Assembly: GCF_000230735.2 (NCBI RefSeq) | Contig: NC_019962.1 | Span: 2,294,001-2,358,000 of the forward strand | Direction of reading: 5' to 3' | DNA from: Natrinema pellirubrum DSM 15624 | GTDB lineage: Archaea > Halobacteriota > Halobacteria > Halobacteriales > Natrialbaceae | Length of the DNA stretch: 64,000 nucleotides | Shown: positions 52,647 to 61,835 of the stretch, piece after piece | Numbering within the stretch: the first letter of the stretch is position 1 | Layout: each line of letters starts with the position of its first letter | Notes under the pieces: model-generated | Seen by the model: only the letters and a program-made list of their open reading frames with translations | The model's database searches: none | What the model was told of the DNA's origin: nothing | Program-made: the position numbers and the translations under genes

Positions 52647-52828
52647 CGTCGAACTACCCGCGCGCTCGCGTCAGGGCCGAACGCGGCGATCCCCCGACGC
52701 GTACTCGGATCGGAGTCGATGAACGGGCCGCGAGTCCGTTCCGTCAGCGCAGCGATCAGTTTCGTAAGGCATCATTACAGTCAATTTCACCGAAAGTTCT
52801 ATTATGCGTTGTCGTATACCATTCGTCT

Positions 52829-53434
52829 ATGTGGCCATTAGACTTATATATCAGTATCGGGCCGGCAGTACTCGGCTCGATCGCCATGCCGGCGGCCGGC
52901 GGTGAACTCGAGGCGTATCGATCGCTCGACCCGCTCTTGCGGGCGGGGATTCAGTTCGCGGGGACGGTCCTCGTCGCGATGGTCGTGCTGGGGCTGCTCC
53001 AGAACTTCGGGACGCAGGCGATCTCGAAGTCCCGCCGCAGTCCGGTCATCTCGATCTGTCTCGGACTGCCGAGCCTGCTCGTCGTCGCCGGGCTCGCGGG
53101 GACGGGGTATCTCATCGTCGATACGAGCGTCGGGACGTTCTTCGGCATCCCGCTTGTCATCCTCGGGGTGACGGTCCTGCCGGCCGTGATCGCGATCGGA
53201 TTCACCGCGCTCGGGCGCAACGCGGCCGCGATCGTCGGCCGCGATCGTCTCTGGACCGGTATTCTGGTCGGCGGGCTCATCCACGGGGCCGCCGGCCTGG
53301 TGTTCCCGGCGACGGTGGCCGTCGCCGCCCTCGCCGGCGCGCTCGGCATCGGTGCCAGCGTCCGCGTGCTGGTCGGCGGCGTCGGCGCGGCCCGCCCCGA
53401 CGACCGGACCGTCCCGCCTGCGAACAAGATCTGA
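52829..53434 (+). CDS. membrane protein of unknown function inside the ribosomal stalk cluster
   Basis: 201 residues from ATG 52829, with a TTCTATTATG box 26-36 bp upstream. Five hydrophobic helices (for example GTVLVAMVVLGLLQNFG, SICLGLPSLLVVAGLAG, IPLVILGVTVLPAVIAIGF). No recognised domain. It is on the opposite strand and separates rpl11 from rpl1. Common haloarchaeal hypothetical. Confidence 0.78.
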   Translation: MWPLDLYISIGPAVLGSIAMPAAGGELEAYRSLDPLLRAGIQFAGTVLVAMVVLGLLQNFGTQAISKSRRSPVISICLGLPSLLVVAGLAGTGYLIVDTSVGTFFGIPLVILGVTVLPAVIAIGFTALGRNAAAIVGRDRLWTGILVGGLIHGAAGLVFPATVAVAALAGALGIGASVRVLVGGVGAARPDDRTVPPANKI

Positions 53435-53597
53435 ATCGGCCCACCACCCCCGCCGGCGCTTCACGTCCTCTATACCGTTCCGACGACTCGTAGCCTCGCG
53501 TGAGCGCATGCGACAGAAGACAGCACTGTCGGGTTTGCAACGACGTGCGCGGCTACGCACGCGACATCGGAAACGACAAAACTCGATCGGCCCGTGA

Positions 53598-54086
53598 TTA
53601 CGCTGCCGCTTCGTCGACGAGTACGTCGTCGTACTCGCCGTCGTCGACGCGCTCTTTGAACTCTCGAGCGTCGTTGCCCTCGATGGTGACGCCCATCGAG
53701 GCACAGGTACCGACGACTTCCTTCGCCGCGTTGCGGAGGTCGTAGGCCAGCAGGTCGGGGTGTTTCTGCTCGGCGATCTGTTTGACCTGATCGACCGAGA
53801 GGTCGGCGACGAAGTCCTTCTGGGGCTCGCCGCTGCCGGTCTCGAAGCCGGCCTCGTCCTTGACGAGTTCGGCCGTCGGCGGGACGCCGACGTCGATCTC
53901 GAAGGAGCCGTCGTCGTCGTAGTCGACGGTGACGGGGACTTCGGTCCCGTCGAACGCTTCGGTCTGGTCGTTGATCTCCTGTACGACGGCCTGCACGTCG
54001 ACGGGGGTCGGTCCAAGCTCGGGACCGAGCGGCGGGCCAGGATTGGCCTGGCCACCCGGAACGAGCACTTCGATGGTTCCAGCCAT
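53598..54086 (-). CDS. rpl11: ribosomal protein L11
   Basis: 162 residues from ATG 54086 (a GTG three codons earlier is possible). Landmarks are the N-terminal VPGGQANPGPPLGPELGPTP thiostrepton-loop region, KDFVADLSVDQVKQIAEQK and GTCASMGVTIEG. Own promoter, separate from the L1 operon, as in Halobacterium. Confidence 0.97.
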   Translation of the reverse strand: MAGTIEVLVPGGQANPGPPLGPELGPTPVDVQAVVQEINDQTEAFDGTEVPVTVDYDDDGSFEIDVGVPPTAELVKDEAGFETGSGEPQKDFVADLSVDQVKQIAEQKHPDLLAYDLRNAAKEVVGTCASMGVTIEGNDAREFKERVDDGEYDDVLVDEAAA

Positions 54087-54178
54087 ATCCGTCACAACCC
54101 GTGCGCGAGTTTTAAGGGTTGCTAATTCGTGCAGTCATCGTCTGTGACCGTCTCACGTGCGGGTCCGATCGCCGGTCA

Positions 54179-54481
54179 CTACTCGACGCTATCGGCGCGC
54201 CACGTCGCAAATGACTCGAGGACGTCGCTCTCGTCGAAGCGTTCGATACAGGGCACGTCGTCGGGATGCAGTTGCAGGACGCGGTCGACGAGGTCATCGT
54301 AGGCGTCGTCGGTGGTCTTCGCGAGCAGGACGACCTCCTCGTCGCGGTGGATTTCTCCCTTCCAGCGGTACGTCGAGGTCGCCTCGAGGCGATTGACGCA
54401 GGCCGCGAGCCGTTCCTCGACGAGCGTCTCGGTGATTTCCGTAGCCGCCTCGGGCGGTGCTGTGACGTAGACGGTCGGCAT
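54179..54481 (-). CDS. cutA: CutA1 divalent-ion tolerance protein
   Basis: 100 residues, trimeric ferredoxin-like fold. TAPPEAATEITETLVEERLAACVNRL and STYRWKGEI...EVVLLAKTT match CutA, including the conserved Cys in AACVN. Involved in metal tolerance in some bacteria; the mechanism is unclear. Confidence 0.94.
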   Translation of the reverse strand: MPTVYVTAPPEAATEITETLVEERLAACVNRLEATSTYRWKGEIHRDEEVVLLAKTTDDAYDDLVDRVLQLHPDDVPCIERFDESDVLESFATWRADSVE

Positions 54482-54538
54482 ATCCGACGCTACGCTCGAG
54501 GTGGGCAAAAACGTCCCGTCACGGGACACGTTGCCCGG

Positions 54539-54727
54539 CTACTCGTCGTCGTTGACCGGATTGAACGTACCGTTGATATCCCACTCGTGGATGCAGTGTG
54601 GGTTACCGACTTGCTTCTCGTCGTCCTCGAGCGCGAGTTGCCAGGCCTCGAGGGTCTCGTCCCATCGTTCGACTCGACTGCATTCTTCGCAGACTCTCGC
54701 GGTCGGTTTCCGTACCTGTGTACTCAT
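54539..54727 (-). CDS. HEWD-family small zinc protein
   Basis: 62 residues from ATG 54727. A CEEC pair near the N-terminus, a Cys-His near PHCIHEWDINGTFNPV (the HEWD motif that names the family), and an acidic end NDDE. A haloarchaeal family of unknown function, probably one zinc site. Confidence 0.85.
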   Translation of the reverse strand: MSTQVRKPTARVCEECSRVERWDETLEAWQLALEDDEKQVGNPHCIHEWDINGTFNPVNDDE

Positions 54728-54830
54728 TATTGGTCCGTGGGAACTCGACACATATAACGGTATCCGTGCGCGGCAAGTGCTGCCTCGCCGCTCGAAAATC
54801 GTGCGTCAAACGGGTTGCCGTACCGAGTTC

Positions 54831-54865
54831 CCGGTGGGACCGCAGGACGGTCGCGGTCCCGCCGG
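54831..54865. repeat. hairpin repeat, copy 1
   Basis: 13-bp stem: arm CCGGTGGGACCGC (54831-54843) and arm GCGGTCCCGCCGG (54853-54865), with loop AGGACGGTC. Nearly the same element recurs at 63856-63890, with base-pair-preserving changes. Lies in the 54728-54943 gap between the HEWD and pckA genes. No T-tract, so not a simple terminator. Confidence 0.6.
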
Positions 54866-54943
54866 CAATGACGGACGGGAGACCGTATCAGTCTGAAGTC
54901 CGGGGACAGTTGGTTGTGGCCGGTCCGAGACCGGAACTGGCGA

Positions 54944-56455
54944 TCAGTAGACGGCGTCTTTGATCTCGTCGCGGAGTTCGTCGAACTGCTCTAGGTACTC
55001 GCGGCGCTCGGCGCGCAACTCGGCGAGTGCGTCCTCGTAATCGTCGACGTGGTCGGGGACGTAGTAGTCCTCGATGTCGAGTTCCGGGATCGACTCGGGG
55101 ACGGTCAGGCCCATCCGCTCGTCGTCCGTCCACTCGATGGTGCCGCGAGCGGCCTCGGTGAGGATCGTCACTGACTCGGTGACGCCGATGTCCTTGGATT
55201 TGTCGCCGAGATACCCCGTGTTGATGACGTAGCAGTCGACGTCGAGGATGTCGATCAGTTCGTGGAAGATGTTGCCCTCCTCGCCCGCCGGCCCAACGAT
55301 AAAGGGGTTGGTCCCGACGACGCGGATCGACTCGCCGGCGCGGGAGGGGTCGCCCGCGCTGGTCTCGATCGACTCGCCGAGCATGAACGCGACCGCGGCC
55401 TGTTCCTCGTCGAGTTTGGCGACCGGCGGCATCAGGGGGTTCCGGGTGATGAAGAAGGCCTGATCCATGCTCCCGAGGTCGATCTCCTCGTCGGCGCTCT
55501 CGAGTTGGTCGCGCTGGATGATCGCGCGGGAGTTCGAGGTATGGCGATCCTCGTCGAAGTCGACGGTACCGTCGTCGTCGACCGCGACGTTCTCCAAGAT
55601 CGCCGACTCGTCGGTCGCGGCCGCGTAGAGTTCGGGCTGTTCGTCCTCGCCGAGGCCGATCGTCTTGATGAACAGCCCCTGACCTTCGCTGCCGGCGACG
55701 GAGCCGTCTGAGAGCAGTCCACAGACGTCGTCCTGCAGCATCGCGGCGTCCTCGGGGTCCTCGAGCCAACAGCCGTGGGAGGTAAGCGTCGACTTACCGG
55801 TCGCGGACAGCCCCATGAAGACCTGCCCGACGGTCCGGAGGTCGCCGTCGGCATCGCGGACGCGGACGCGTTTGCTCCCCGCGTGGAGTCCGAGGCCACC
55901 CTGCTGCTTGATCCGGTACATGAACAGCCGGAGGAACGACTTCTTGGCTTCGCCGGTGTAGTCGCTGCCCAACACCGCGGTGAAGCCGGTATCGGGAAGC
56001 ACGCGGATGGCGGTCTCGTCGTAGTCGGGGAGCTGGACCGTATAGAGGTCCGGGTCCCGGCCGTCGGCGGGCTCGAACAGGTTCGCCCACGCGTAGGCGA
56101 TGCGAGCGTGTTCGACGGGGACGAAGAGCCGACAGCAAAACGACGCCTCGGGGTGGCGGCCCATCAGTCGGTCGACGCAGACGAACTCGGTCTCGTCGGT
56201 ACGATCGACGGCGTCGTCGATCAGTTCGTGATCGCGCTCGTCGAACTCGTCGTCGACGGCGTTTTTCGTCCGATCGGCGCTCCGCGAACGGAACTCACTG
56301 ACGTAGGATGGCGACCCGAACTCGGTGGTCGTCTCCTCGTGGTCGGCGAGTTCCCGTAGTTCCTCGAGCGACGGGTTATACCGGACGTTCGACGCTGTGG
56401 TTGGATCCGGAAGCTGTCGGACCAGCGGACGGGACTCCGTCCCGGTTTCAGACAT
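54944..56455 (-). CDS. pckA: phosphoenolpyruvate carboxykinase (ATP)
   Basis: 503 residues. Kinase-1a P-loop GLSATGKSTLTSHGC, kinase-2 MLQDDVCGL, the substrate-binding region AVLGSDYTGEAKKSFLR and the LMPPVAKLDEEQAAVAFMLGES adenine region. Gluconeogenic oxaloacetate to PEP conversion. Full length; alone, with a 323-bp upstream gap shared with the actin-like gene. Confidence 0.95.
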   Translation of the reverse strand: MSETGTESRPLVRQLPDPTTASNVRYNPSLEELRELADHEETTTEFGSPSYVSEFRSRSADRTKNAVDDEFDERDHELIDDAVDRTDETEFVCVDRLMGRHPEASFCCRLFVPVEHARIAYAWANLFEPADGRDPDLYTVQLPDYDETAIRVLPDTGFTAVLGSDYTGEAKKSFLRLFMYRIKQQGGLGLHAGSKRVRVRDADGDLRTVGQVFMGLSATGKSTLTSHGCWLEDPEDAAMLQDDVCGLLSDGSVAGSEGQGLFIKTIGLGEDEQPELYAAATDESAILENVAVDDDGTVDFDEDRHTSNSRAIIQRDQLESADEEIDLGSMDQAFFITRNPLMPPVAKLDEEQAAVAFMLGESIETSAGDPSRAGESIRVVGTNPFIVGPAGEEGNIFHELIDILDVDCYVINTGYLGDKSKDIGVTESVTILTEAARGTIEWTDDERMGLTVPESIPELDIEDYYVPDHVDDYEDALAELRAERREYLEQFDELRDEIKDAVY

Positions 56456-56778
56456 ACACCTAAGTCACCATCTTCCTGATGCATAAGCGTGAAGGATTTT
56501 CGTCGTCGTGTGTCAGGACCTACCCAGTGACCGAGTAACGTATGGCGGTTCCTAGCCCGGAGACGGCCGTGTGTAACAATCTCATTACTAGGTCCGAAAG
56601 AGTACTCTTTCTGGTAAGAGATAATGAGTACTCGAGTCAGAAATAATTCTAATCGAGTCGTGTTCCGTCGGCAGCGGGAGTGTCCAGTGGTGGCGGTCAG
56701 CGGGCGCCGGCAGCGCCGATTTTCACATCTGGTACTGGGGGGCAAACTTCCAATAGGGCGGTCGAAGTTGCCGGGGGT
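56456..56778. promoter_or_regulatory. divergent promoter region of pckA and the actin-like gene
   Basis: No gene fits here. 56570-56660 is AT-rich and contains the perfect 16-bp palindrome GAAAGAGTACTCTTTC (56596-56611) and a second GAGTACTC copy at 56626-56633. Two copies of GAGTACTC spaced about 25 bp in a divergent promoter suggest a regulator-binding array. No strong TATA is seen near the actin-like start, which has a GGGGGT before the ATG. Confidence 0.45.
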
Positions 56779-59700
56779 ATGGCATACGGTCTCGACATCG
56801 GCCCGGGGACGGTACGGGCCGCTACCGACGCGGACGGAGGGGAGGGGATCGACGCGGTCCCGCCGGTCGTCGTTCCGGTCGACGACGCCGCCCTCGAGGC
56901 GGCAGGGATCTCCGAGGAACGGACGATCCGGGCGGAGGGAACGACATACGCGGTCGGCGACGACGCGCGGGCAGTCGCCGACGAAGTCGACGACACACCC
57001 CGGTCAGTGTTCGACGGCGGCGTCCTCGCGGCGGAGACGACGGCGTACGCGACGCCCGCGCTGGATACCGTCGTCGGCGACCTCCTCGAGGGGGAGTCCG
57101 ACGGGCAACTCTGTTATACGACACCCGGGCCGCTGATCGACGCGACGGCCTCGGCCGATGTGCATCGCGAGACGGTCGAGACCGTGCTGGCCGATCGTGG
57201 CCTCGAGATGACGCCGATCAGCACGGGGTTTGCGGTGATCTACGATCAACTGGCCGGCGACAACTACACCGGGCTCGGGATCAACATCGGCGCCCGGACC
57301 ACGAACGCGACGCTCGCGTACTACGGCGTCCCGGCGATGACCTGTTCGCTCTCGAAGGGCCGGGAGTGGCTCGTCGAGCGGGCAGCCGCCGAAACGGGCC
57401 ACGCACCGGCACAGGTCGCCGGCGTCCTCGCGGAGTTCACGCTCGATCCGGATGCGGCGGCCGGCGAGATCGAGAGCGCGCTCGCCGAGGCGTTCGACGG
57501 GCTGATCGCCGCATTGACCGAGGCGATCCGCGAGGAGGCCGACGAGAGCGACGTCCAGGAGGGGCTGTCCGTCCCGATCGCCATCGCGGGGACGGGTGCG
57601 GTCGAGGGCGTCGAGTACCTGTTCGGCGGGCGGTTCGACGCCGCCGCGCTCCCGTTTTCGGTTCGCGGCGTCCGGCTCGCCGCCGCACCCGCGGAAAGTG
57701 CCGCTAGAGGTGCCCTCGCGGCGGCGAAAGACGACGTCGACGCCGACGAGACGATCACGTGGGAGGACCCGACGGCCGGCGGCGACGAGGGAGAGGTCGT
57801 CACCGACCCGAGCGCCGCTGCCGACGAATCGGGAGGCGGGGAGGCGTCGACGACCGGCGATCCGACCGAACTCGCGTTCGACGAGCCGTCACACACCGAT
57901 CCCAGCGACGACGCCATCGATCAGTTGTTCGACCGACTCGCCGATCGCGACGCGGAGATCGAGTCGGTCCGGGCGGACGTCGAGGGGCTAATCGAGGACC
58001 TCGAGTACGTCGAGGAACGGACTGCGCCCGCCGAGGCGGTCGACGAACTCGACGAGCGCCTCGAGTCGTTCGCCGACGAACTGACCGACCTCGCGGACGA
58101 GAGCGAAACGCACGCCGACGAGTCGACCGTCGCGGCCGTCTCGGACGACGTCGAACGGCTCGACGACGATCTCGCGGCGCTGTCGGACGCGCTCGCGGCC
58201 CTCGAGGGAGAGATCGAGGGCGTCGACGACGAACTGGCGGAACTGGACGCGACCGCAGCCGACGAACGGGCCGCCCTCGAGGAGCGGCTGGACGACCTCG
58301 GAAGCGATCTCGACACGGTAACCGAACGGACCGAAACGGCCGAGAACGGCCTCGACGACCTTCGGGACGACCTCGAATCCCTCGAGGAAACCGCGGCGAC
58401 TGAGACGGATCTCGCGGCCCTCGAGGAGACGACCTCGGAGTTGGCGGCGGATCTCGCGGCCCTCGAAACGGCGACCGACCGCGCCGAAACCAGACTCGAG
58501 GGGGTCTCGGGACGGCTCGAGGAGCTGCGTACCCGGATCGACGGCGTGTCGGGCCGACTCGAGGAACAGTCCGAGCGGACCGACGCGCGGGTCGACGAGG
58601 TCGAGGCCACGATCGACGAGGAGATCGCAGCCGTCGAGGCCGATCTCGACACCGTTCGCGGGCGGCTTGACGAGCGGACCGAGACGCTCGACGCCGATCT
58701 CGAGGCGCTCTCGGACACGCTCGCGACCCTCGAGGAAGCGGCCGCGACCGACGAGCGAGTCGACGGGCTCGCGTACGATCTGACGGCCCTCGAGTCGGCG
58801 TTCGAGGAGATCGACGGAACGGTATCGGCCGTCTCGGACTCGCTGGCCGATCTCGAGGACCGGGCCGCTGACACTGAGACGGTCGAGGGAATCGCCGACG
58901 ATCTGTCGGCCCTCGACGAGGACCTCGCGGCGCTGACGGCCGACCTCGAGTCGCTCGACGATGCCCTCACGGAGCGGGTGGAGACGGCGGCGTCGGAGCT
59001 AGAGGGGCGGATCGATCGGGTGGAGTCGACCCTCGAGGGTCGACTCGAAACCACGACCGACGAGATCGCTGCGGATCTCTCGGCACTCGAGGCAACGGTC
59101 GACCGGCTCGACGACGAGGCAGTCACGGACGAGGCGCTCGCGGCGGTACGGGAGTCGGTGACCGAAACCGCAGATGGGATCGAGACGGTGGCCGACGACG
59201 TGGAGTCGATCGACGCCGACCTCGCAGCCGTCGAGGGTCGGTTAGACGGCCTCGAGGACGAACTGGCGGACGTAGCCGACGTTCGGACGACGCTCGAGGA
59301 CGAGATCGACGACGTACGGGCGTCGTTCGACGACCGCGTCGACGATGTCGAGACCTCGCTCGCGGACGATGTCGCCGCCCTCCAGGCCGACCTCGAGTCC
59401 GAAACTGAATCGTTGACCGAGACGGTGGCGGCGCTCGAGGCCGAGTCCGACGACGCCGACCAGCGGCTGGCCGACCACGACGACCGACTCGCGGACGTTT
59501 CGGCGACGCTCGAGGCGGTCGAATCCGAACTCGAGGCGATCGGTGGCGACCTCGACGGGCTCTCGGATCGGGTCGACGATGCTGCCAGCGAGCGTGATCT
59601 GTCGGCCCTCGAGGACGACGTTTCCGCGACCGCCGACCGACTCGACTCGTTGCAAGCGGCATCCGACGACCTCGCCGAGTCCATCGATTCGATGCCGACG

Positions 59701-60144
59701 GCGTCGGCGGTCGCGTCGGTCGAGGACGAGGTAGCAACGCTCGAAAACGATGTCCGTGCGCTCGAAGACGAGACCGCGACGCTCGGAACCGACGTACAGT
59801 CGGTCGAAAACGAGACCGACGCGATGAACGAACGGTTCGAGACGGTTTCGACGGGGCTCTCGGATCTCGAGGATCGGGTCGAAGCCATCGACGCGCGACT
59901 CGACGCCGTCGACGAGCGGGCGGACCGCACCGACGATCTCGAGGCGCTCCGGACGGACCTCGAGGCCGTTCGCGAGGAGACGACCGACGGTACGGCCCTT
60001 TCGCCCGCGGTGGCTGCGGGCGGTGGCGGCGCGGGCGTCGTCGCGGGCGGCGTTGCCGCCCTCACCGGTGGGACTGCCGTCGGGGCCGGCGCCATCATCC
60101 TCGGCCTCCTGCTGGTCGGCGTCGCAGTGGCACTTGACCGTTGA
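56779..60144 (+). CDS. actin-like ATPase fused to a long coiled coil with a C-terminal membrane anchor
   Basis: 1121 residues from ATG 56779. Residues 1-320 resemble the actin/MreB/FtsA ASKHA fold: phosphate-1 GLDIGPGTVRAA (4-15), phosphate-2 GLGINIGARTTNATLAYYG (166-184; the usual Asp is Asn169), adenosine loop IAGTGAVEGVEYLF (269-282). Residues about 395-1075 are nearly uninterrupted heptads (LEETTSELAADLAALETATD-type) of Glu/Asp/Ala/Leu. The last 35 residues are a glycine-rich membrane helix (AIILGLLLVGVAVALDR). Likely a membrane-tethered cytoskeletal or spacer protein. Not like the short haloarchaeal actins (about 350-400 residues) known to me. Confidence 0.85.
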   Translation: MAYGLDIGPGTVRAATDADGGEGIDAVPPVVVPVDDAALEAAGISEERTIRAEGTTYAVGDDARAVADEVDDTPRSVFDGGVLAAETTAYATPALDTVVGDLLEGESDGQLCYTTPGPLIDATASADVHRETVETVLADRGLEMTPISTGFAVIYDQLAGDNYTGLGINIGARTTNATLAYYGVPAMTCSLSKGREWLVERAAAETGHAPAQVAGVLAEFTLDPDAAAGEIESALAEAFDGLIAALTEAIREEADESDVQEGLSVPIAIAGTGAVEGVEYLFGGRFDAAALPFSVRGVRLAAAPAESAARGALAAAKDDVDADETITWEDPTAGGDEGEVVTDPSAAADESGGGEASTTGDPTELAFDEPSHTDPSDDAIDQLFDRLADRDAEIESVRADVEGLIEDLEYVEERTAPAEAVDELDERLESFADELTDLADESETHADESTVAAVSDDVERLDDDLAALSDALAALEGEIEGVDDELAELDATAADERAALEERLDDLGSDLDTVTERTETAENGLDDLRDDLESLEETAATETDLAALEETTSELAADLAALETATDRAETRLEGVSGRLEELRTRIDGVSGRLEEQSERTDARVDEVEATIDEEIAAVEADLDTVRGRLDERTETLDADLEALSDTLATLEEAAATDERVDGLAYDLTALESAFEEIDGTVSAVSDSLADLEDRAADTETVEGIADDLSALDEDLAALTADLESLDDALTERVETAASELEGRIDRVESTLEGRLETTTDEIAADLSALEATVDRLDDEAVTDEALAAVRESVTETADGIETVADDVESIDADLAAVEGRLDGLEDELADVADVRTTLEDEIDDVRASFDDRVDDVETSLADDVAALQADLESETESLTETVAALEAESDDADQRLADHDDRLADVSATLEAVESELEAIGGDLDGLSDRVDDAASERDLSALEDDVSATADRLDSLQAASDDLAESIDSMPTASAVASVEDEVATLENDVRALEDETATLGTDVQSVENETDAMNERFETVSTGLSDLEDRVEAIDARLDAVDERADRTDDLEALRTDLEAVREETTDGTALSPAVAAGGGGAGVVAGGVAALTGGTAVGAGAIILGLLLVGVAVALDR

Positions 60145-60207
60145 CTACCGTCCGCTACCGATTCCACAGGCTGACGGAACTGCCGGGAGACGGGGCGTTC
60201 GAACGTC

Positions 60208-60336
60208 CTACTGAATCAACTCGACGTTGCGCATCTCGCCCCCGCAGTACGGACAGGTGCTGACGAGCGCGTCGCCGACCGTTTCCCGCCGCCCGCAGTC
60301 GACGCACTCGTACTCGCGTTGCTCCTCGAATGCCAT
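60208..60336 (-). CDS. 42-residue rubrerythrin-like zinc-ribbon protein
   Basis: From ATG 60336 (MAFEEQREYECVDCGRRE). Two CxxC pairs (CVDC, CPYC) make a rubredoxin-like zinc site, followed by GGEMRNVELIQ. Haloarchaeal 'rubrerythrin-like domain' mini-protein; a paralogue is at 61107. Confidence 0.75.
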   Translation of the reverse strand: MAFEEQREYECVDCGRRETVGDALVSTCPYCGGEMRNVELIQ

Positions 60337-60538
60337 GTGTTGCCATACTTCTCGAGTCGAGTTAACTCTTGTCGTCGTAAACGCGTCGGGAACCAACCAA
60401 TTGAACGACGAACCGGGGTACGGGACCGGTATCGCTTCGAACCACCAACATTCTCACCAATGTCATTATATGGCATACTAATTGTAATAGATCCTAACGG
60501 GCGAGACTTATATGATAGTTCCTGATAGATATCGGTAC
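60337..60538. other. intergenic region
   Basis: No ORF of note. A TTATATGA box at 60509-60516 directs the next gene (leaderless start at 60539). Confidence 0.4.
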
Positions 60539-60721
60539 ATGGCTGTGAACACGACGACGGACTGGTCCGACCCTGTCACGTGCCCGTTCTGCGGAGACGA
60601 ACTCGCGTCGCCCGGTGCCGGCTTCGTCGACCATATCGACGAGAAGACCGACTGCGAGGAGGGGTTCGAACAGTGGCGACAGAACATCGCCGGCGACCTC
60701 GCCGGCGAATGGGCCGGATAG
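60539..60721 (+). CDS. 60-residue zinc-finger protein (DUF7501-like)
   Basis: MAVNTTTDWSDPVTCPFCG start; the CPFC pair, with His and Cys in VDHIDEKTDCEEGF, suggests a CCHC zinc site, then WRQNIAGDLAGEWAG. ATG 60539 is chosen because TTATATGA at 60509 is 23-30 bp upstream. Function unknown. Confidence 0.75.
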   Translation: MAVNTTTDWSDPVTCPFCGDELASPGAGFVDHIDEKTDCEEGFEQWRQNIAGDLAGEWAG

Positions 60722-61106
60722 CGACCGGCGACGACCGACTCGAGTATCGACTCCATCAACGGCCGCGAGTAACTGCGTTTTCCGATCCACCGACTCCCGA
60801 CCCGACTGAGCGTCGCGGAACCCGTTTCGCCACCGTCTGCTGTCGCCGACGACGACCGGTAGGCACCAAACCGACGGTCGCGCAACACGAAACGATCGGC
60901 GACTCTCACCGTCGACCGATCGGCTGACGGCGACGGCGTCTCCGGGTACTCAAGCGTCGAGCGATTCGCGCTCGAGCTAACGACGGACGGCCCGATAGAT
61001 GGACGAATGTGCAGTCCGAAACCGCATTCCGCGCACTAGTATTGTCCCTATCGACTCATACTGTCTTCTCGTAACGTTCTTCCGTGGTAGTCAATCACGG
61101 GCCAGC
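60722..61106. other. gene-free stretch
   Basis: 385 bp with no coding ORF on either strand that shows haloarchaeal codon or acidic bias. The last 60 bp are AT-richer and likely hold the promoter of the next small gene. Confidence 0.4.
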
Positions 61107-61244
61107 ATGTACCCAGCGCCACACGCCGACGACAGATCGTACTACGAATGCCGGAACTGCGGCCACCGCAAGGTCACGGACTCGCTCGGTCGTTGTCCGA
61201 AGTGCAACGGCCGTACACGGAACATCGCCGTGGCTCGCGAGTAA
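61107..61244 (+). CDS. 45-residue rubrerythrin-like zinc-ribbon protein
   Basis: MYPAPHADDRSYYECRNCGHR with CRNC and CPKC pairs and the GRCPKCNGRTRNIAVARE end, parallel to the protein encoded at 60208 (YxC-x2-CG...CPxCxGxxRNxxx). Probably paralogues. Confidence 0.72.
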   Translation: MYPAPHADDRSYYECRNCGHRKVTDSLGRCPKCNGRTRNIAVARE

Positions 61245-61319
61245 CGCCGTTGCGGGCAGTCATCTCCCGTCCGGACCTGCTCGAGTCGCGGTCGCAGCGT
61301 CGGTCGGTGCCCGCTGGAC

Positions 61320-61787
61320 TCAGTCGAAGTCCGGCAGGTCCTCGGGCGGTTCGTACTCGGCTTCCCAGTCGACGTACTCCTCTTTGAGCGTGACCGAGAC
61401 GATCTGGCCGAACTCGGTGAGTTCGGCGTTGATCGAGGAGACGGTCCCCCAGGTGTCGAGTTCGGGGTGATACTCCCGGGCCTGCCAGTCCTCGGGAATG
61501 CCGGGTGCGTGATACCCCACACGGTCGGCGAAATCGTCCCAGAAGAAGTCAAAGCCAGCGAAGAGATCGAGGTCCCGCGCGATCCCGTACTCCCGGTCCT
61601 CGAGATCGGTGTCGGCGCGCCACTCGTCGAACGCCTCCGTCCAAGCTCCCTCCTCGAGGAACGCCTGTAGCTCCTCGCGACGGTAGTCGATCTCCTCGCC
61701 GTCGGCGCTGATGGTCGCGTCCTCGTACTCGTTGGGGTCGACGAACTCCAGTTCCGGCGGCTCGGGGGGCTCGACCTCGAGTGTCAT
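61320..61787 (-). CDS. conserved acidic protein of unknown function
   Basis: 155 residues from ATG 61787 (MTLEVEPPEPPELEFV). Trp/Asp/Glu-rich, with YHAPGIPEDWQAREYHPELDTWG and a final YVDWEAEYEPPEDLPDFD. Soluble, no recognised family; seems a common haloarchaeal protein by composition. Confidence 0.72.
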   Translation of the reverse strand: MTLEVEPPEPPELEFVDPNEYEDATISADGEEIDYRREELQAFLEEGAWTEAFDEWRADTDLEDREYGIARDLDLFAGFDFFWDDFADRVGYHAPGIPEDWQAREYHPELDTWGTVSSINAELTEFGQIVSVTLKEEYVDWEAEYEPPEDLPDFD

Positions 61788-61835
61788 ACCCGGCCGTAGG
61801 TCGGGTCCCCGGATAAGAATTCCCACCGCGGCCGG

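Noticed and set aside
57921-60167. 748-codon Ser/Arg-rich minus-strand ORF opposite the actin-coiled-coil gene
   Set aside because: Composition is the mirror of the Glu/Asp/Leu heptads on the plus strand; no motifs.
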